Source: Priapulus caudatus
Lineage: Eukaryota; Priapulida; Priapulimorpha; Priapulimorphida; Priapulidae
Direction: 5' to 3'
NCBI RefSeq assembly: GCF_000485595.1
Contig: NW_014577248.1
Location: 342,979 to 388,645 of the forward strand
Length of the DNA stretch: 45,667 nt
Shown here: in pieces, positions 36,701-42,700 of the stretch
Position numbering within the stretch: the first letter of the stretch is position 1
Layout: every line of letters starts with the position of its first letter
Made by a program: the position numbers and the translations under genes
Notes under the pieces: generated by a model
What the model was told of the DNA's origin: nothing
The model's input: only the letters and a program-made list of their open reading frames with translations
The model's database searches: none

Positions 36701-39700
36701 CAGGGCAGATTTAGAGCACAATTTTCTGAAGTAGCATGGCTACGGGAGCGATTGAAAAACTTTTGTTTCAAGCGGTGACCTACCAATTCTTTATGGCTTT
36801 ATTGAAAGACCTATACAAATGTACTTTCCGCTGACAAGCCGAAGAAAGGTCAGATTACCTGTTTGACGCCTTAAGAGAAGGTTAAACATTGATGGTTGAA
36901 CTGTTAACAAGGACTGAAACTAAACTTTTGCTATTATTAGAGCCCATAGCCTGTGTGAAGTTGAGGCACAGTTGCACAGTTTAATGTGCAAAGGCAAGTT
37001 GTTTGTTGAACAAGGTTTAACGCTCCTGTAAATCAATAAATATTTTCTAAAAGCAGTACTGTCTATAAGCACCACTGAATGCTGAATCAAAGTGAATGCT
37101 CGCGGTGGGTAGGCCAAAACACGGCAGGCCAATGCTGGCACTCATCTAAGATTTTACCTGTAGGATTTCCAGCAACATCCCGCCGGGAGCGTAGTTAGGG
37201 TATCCAGGGAAACAATTTCCAGCCAAAAATTTGCCATAGCAAAATTGCTATAGACAAAATAAATTTGCAATAGCAACGGCATAAATTGTATACGCATTTA
37301 TTTCAGACAAGCACAAGGTGCAAATTTACACGAAGCCCAGACGGTGCATGCTTGGCGTGGTATCGTGTCGGCCTGTGACAGGCCACCACTATCTATGCTC
37401 ATGACATCCACTAGCGATTCTGTGTACGCGCTGCCACGGCAGCCGTTAAACAGCATGGCGAGCTGGCAATCCACGCTCGCCAATTGTCGAGTGAAAATAA
37501 TGATGCGGCCGGCGAGTGAAAGCTAAAGCTGACTGCGGCCGTTTGGCGGAGTAAAATAATTGTCTAAAACTGATCAATGTTTGGTTCCTTACGTTATACA
37601 TCCAAACATTGATGAAATAACAGTTCTAGCGACTTGTGAAGGGCGGCTATCACACGAACATCCATCACTTTATATTATCAAAGGTCGCCAAGAAAGCTGC
37701 CCGTGAGAGGCGTGCAGCGCCAGCCAGCTGGCTGTCCTAATACGTGGCCTGGGGCGGCATATTGATTGATTACAGGGGGGGGGGGTGCAGGAATGTTTAA
37801 AAGTCACGTGTGGCGCTGGTGTTAACAGAGTCAATAAAATCGGCGCTAACGTGGCATTGGTGCATTGACGGGTGGCAAAGCAGCCCGAGTAATAAAGTAC
37901 AAGAAATTGTAAAAATGTATGTTCCGTTACATACTCGCATGGCTGCATCGCACAACCTGGATTCATGAAAAAAATGATGCTTACCAAATGGCTGAATACA
38001 TCGACGAATTGGGCGAATTGCGCATACGCGGGAAAAATATTCCCTGTATCTCAATGAAGGGCGATTGCCATCTTGATTATTGATTACACTGCACGTGCCA
38101 ACTCGCGCAAACTAATAGGCCGAGTTTTTTAAAATGATCTTTTATCTCATGTAACTTTGTTAAACCGAATAAAGTAATAAACTAATAACATATAATAATA
38201 ATTATTTACCTTTCAATCTTGACATATTAACACTATATCATTAGTCTATGGCGTGCGTATTGTCATTTATCCAAGTTAGCAACATAACTATTACCGGGAT
38301 AGAAAATAGAGACCAGTACAAATATATATTCTATGCTGTTACACTACAAGGGCATAGGAACGAAAGGCATTATGAGGGGCAGTAAAAGCATAATCGCTGG
38401 TTTAAAATTTTGTTATATAATTAAAAGAGAGAGAAATCTAAGATAAATAAGAGAAGAGAGAAGTATAAATTGAGACGGACAGGAAAACGGTATACGGGTG
38501 GTGCGAGCGGTAAACGATGGTACAATTAGTCGATGCGAGATGGTGTTCAAGGGGAATGGAGTGGAGCAGGGGAAAGGAAGTCGAAGGCAGGGGAGGAAGG
38601 GAGGAAGGGGGAAGTGAGCCAGCAAGGGAGTAAGTGAGGCAGGAGGAGTGAAGAGCAGAGGAGGAATGACCCAGGGGAGGAGTGGGGCGCAGGGGAGGGA
38701 GGTGGGAGAGAAGGACCACCCGCCGTCCCCTCTAATTGTACCCCCGAACAAAGTTCGTGGATAGCATGGCATTGCACGTCGCGCCGCGCGCCGTGCCGCC
38801 GCCAGCCGCCGGCCACGGCGCGCCGAGGCCGGCCATTGCCTCGAGCCGCGTCGCCAAGCATGAATTTCCCTTGTGAGACGCTCTACCGGCTGCAGTCTTC
38901 TCGGATCATCTTCAAATTTGAATGAAGATCGTTATCGTAAAGCGAAACACGCGATCCGTTTTTGGTGTGGCGAGTCACGTGGGCCATGGTCAACATTTGT
39001 CGAACATATTCAGAACCTGTACTCTAGCACTTTTATCCGATTGTCATTAAATTAAAATGTTGTAATATAAATTAAATTTAAAAATTCTAAAAAAAGAAAA
39101 GAAAAAAATATATTGCAAAAAAATATAAAAAATAAAACCCATATTTGTATAAAAATTGTATTAAATTTATTATATAAATTTATGATTGTCATCAAAAAAT
39201 ATATATATATATACCTATATATATATATAATATAGCATTTATATGCGCCCTGTTTCCCAAAAATCGATGAAATCGGGGTAAAACAGCACAAGTTAGCTGT
39301 AGTTCTACAATCATTCTCCACAAAAACGCTTGTTACCATGCAAACAATGACTCTCGCCAGCAATCCAAAAACCAATTGGCGTGCTTTGCTTTAAGCATAA
39401 CCACCTTCATGGCCAAATCCCAGAAGGTCGCCTGCGTATGCAAAGTGCAGAATAACCATCGAGAATAAGAAGCAAATGCGGAGATTTACTCGCACATGCC
39501 GGCTCATTGCGGAAGCGTACTAAATGGCGTCAGAACATAAGCGCTGAACTGTCATGGTTATTGAGGCATATATTGTATAATAATATATATACCATATAGC
39601 CGCATTGACGCCAGAGGGTTTGACCCCTGCCGCCGCCGTGCCCCCGCGAACACTTAAACCCCATGACGAAAGGGACATGTCAATTACGCATGATCCAGAC

Positions 39701-42700
39701 GTTTACTACAAGTGTGTAATATATTCATTAATCATTGATTTATATATATACTTATATTATTAAGGTCTTACCGATTAAATAAAAGGTCTGTCATGATGAA
39801 ACCCCTTAATCCTATCATCATACGGGCAAGATTGTTCAATATCACGATAGTTACAACAAACTCATTTCCTCTCATTGTTGCTGCGTACTCTTATGTGTAT
39901 CGCTCGATAGTTGCTACAGTATTTAGTAGTAATGGTTTAATGACATGGGAACTGTGTATGTGTTTATTGAGAAATGGTGAGTGTAAGCAAACACCAGAAA
40001 AATGATTATGGCCATTACTAGTTAACGGCCCGCGTAAATCACGTATCTCCTCGAAAATGCCGCCATAAGGAATTACCCATTAACCCTTACGCGGGTAGTT
40101 CGAGGCGTGGCGAAAGACGATAATGCTTATGTCACTAGCCTATATTTCCGTCACATCACGTTAATAAAAACAACATTTCATAACGACAAGCAAATTTTTC
40201 ACCGCTTGCTTCGCAGTGCCCATTGCGGAAATTTCGAAGTCGTACCTGCTCCTATTCTCTAGCCTTACGGACAATTATTAACGACAAAAACTCATACGGT
40301 AACGAAAGGGGTAGGTGGGGGTACTCGTTCACAAGTGAAATATCCTGTCTAGGGTAACCAGATCCATATAGTCTTGCACATCTAGGCAGACAGTTGTCTA
40401 ACAAACCTTGTCTGCTGACTATTTAACTTACCTGCCTTCTACGTCCCTTAACAGAGATCATTCCATTCATACTAGATCACGGGGATAACATTAGTTGGCG
40501 ACAACATGCCCGTTCATAGCTTAAGACTTGGAAGAGTCCATGCTCATCATGTGAAAGCTTTTATGTCCAACCAGTCAATGTCATTTATTAACTGTATTGA
40601 ATGTTAATCACCTCCATAGAGATAGTGGGTTGAAAGTGTAGCATGATATCATTGTTCGATATTGCCTACGAAATCAACAAGAAAAAGAAAGACTATTATA
40701 AGACGTCTTGCTATGCACAAATGAATTATTCGCAGAACACCAGACACCAGATGAGCCCTGTCGCACTGCGGCACTTGTTTTGTTTCCGTATGAAATTGGT
40801 GGCAGAATATATGATGAACTTGTAATGATAAAATGTCAAAATTTACCCATTAAATGAGGAGTATTAGAACTTTGAGCTCTAATTTATAGGATATAGATAC
40901 GTAGCCAATTGGACGCTGTTTAAAGGTTGCAAATTGGGGCTACCATGTATTTAGAATTTTGTGTCTGTACTTTAATAGGCGAAAAGAAGGGAACATGGGG
41001 ATAGAAAGGAACATTCGGGGGAGAAACTCCATGAACGTGTGGAACAGGCTGAACCAGTGTCGGAGCCTGTAACTACAGCGGAAGAGGAAGATGGAGAGGA
41101 TATGGAAGTAGAGCATGATCAGGTGAGCTATCACATCGTCATTTCATATTTTTCAGACGGTTTGTTTGTGAATTTAGAATATCAAATGTTTGTCATGGTA
41201 TTTATATATGGGACCTAGTAACAAGGGGACATTACTTTGTCTTGCAAATAAACTTGGCTTATGTGGTCAAAGACTGTTAGGTTGATTTTAATTTTTAACC
41301 TGCAAATTTCAAGCTTGATGACAAATAAAGTAATCAAATTGATAGCCTGTGTTATATTTCTTTAGGACCATGTGCCGCTAGCTGACATGCCTGATCGGGT
41401 GAATAAGGATGACGGCGAAGCGGAGGGAGAAGATGAAGAGGATGTAGAGGAGGAAGATGAGGCAGTGAGGGCAGAGGAGGGAGAGGAGGAAACACATGAA
41501 AACGAGGGTGAACCTCCTGCCAAAAGGCAAGCAGTGGACCAGGAAGAAACTACGGCAACAGAAACGCCATCACAGTCGAAACAGGAAACAAGGTAACATG
41601 TAAATAACGAAAACGTAACTTTCTGTAGAATTTTCTTTTTTCCATTGCTCTCCGTTCACTTAATTATCCGTCTTTATTAATCCCATTGCCAGACCAGCTA
41701 GACCTAAGCGACTGTGTACACTGCTTACTATTACTATCTTACCCTCGCTACAGACCAGCTAGACCTAAGCGACTGTGTACACTGCTTACTATTACTACCT
41801 TACCCTCGCTACAGACCCGCTAGACCTAAGGACTGTGTACAACCTGCCGCTTACTATTACTACTTACCCCTCGCTACAGACCCCGCTAGACCTAAGTGAC
41901 TGTGTAACACTGCTACTAATTACTACCTTTTAACGCCTCCGCTACAGATCCCAGCTAGAACTAAGCGGACTTGNGGGGAGTGAAGTGGGAGGCAGGGGGA
42001 GGGAGGTGAGAGGCAGGAGGGAGGGAAGTGGGACGCAGTGGGGAGGGAAGTGGGGCGCAGTGGGGAGGGAGGTGGGAGAGAAGGACCCCCTCGTCCCCTC
42101 TAATTAAACTTGGAGATCCATGCTCATATGTTGAAAGCTTTTATGTCAACGTCAATGTCATTTATTAACTTGTATTTGAATTGTTATTAGCCCATAGAGA
42201 TTAGGTGGGTGTGAAAGTGTAGCTGATATATTTGTTCGAATTGGCTACGAAAGTCAAACAAGAATAAAGAAGACTTATGTATAAGACGTCTTGCTATGCA
42301 CAAATGAATTTATCAGCAGAACACCAGACACCAGATGAGCCCTGTCGCACTGCGGCACTTGTTTTGTTTCCGTATGAAATTGGTGGCAGAATATATGATG
42401 AACTTGTAATGATAAAATGTCAAAATTTACCCATTAAATGAGGATTATTAGAACTTTGAGCTCTAATTTATAGGATATAGATACGTAGCCAATTGGACGC
42501 TGTTTAAAGGTTGCAAATTGGGGCTACCATGTATTTAGAATTTTGTGTCTGTACTTTAATAGGCGAAAAGAAGGGAACATGGGGATAGAAAGGAACATTC
42601 GGGGGAGAAACTCCATGAACGTGTGGAACAGGCTGAACCAGTGTCGGAGCCTGTAACTACAGCGGAAGAGGAAGATGGAGAGGAAATGGAAGTAGAGCAT

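Larger units (their letters stand above)
33790..36780. other. Block A' (second copy of A)
   Basis: Repeats SINE (33790-34066), inverted repeat (34075-34150), foldback (35074-35371), exon 2 (broken) and the GGTCA cluster. Unlike A, it runs on smoothly into B', so A'-B' preserves the natural order. Confidence 0.85.
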
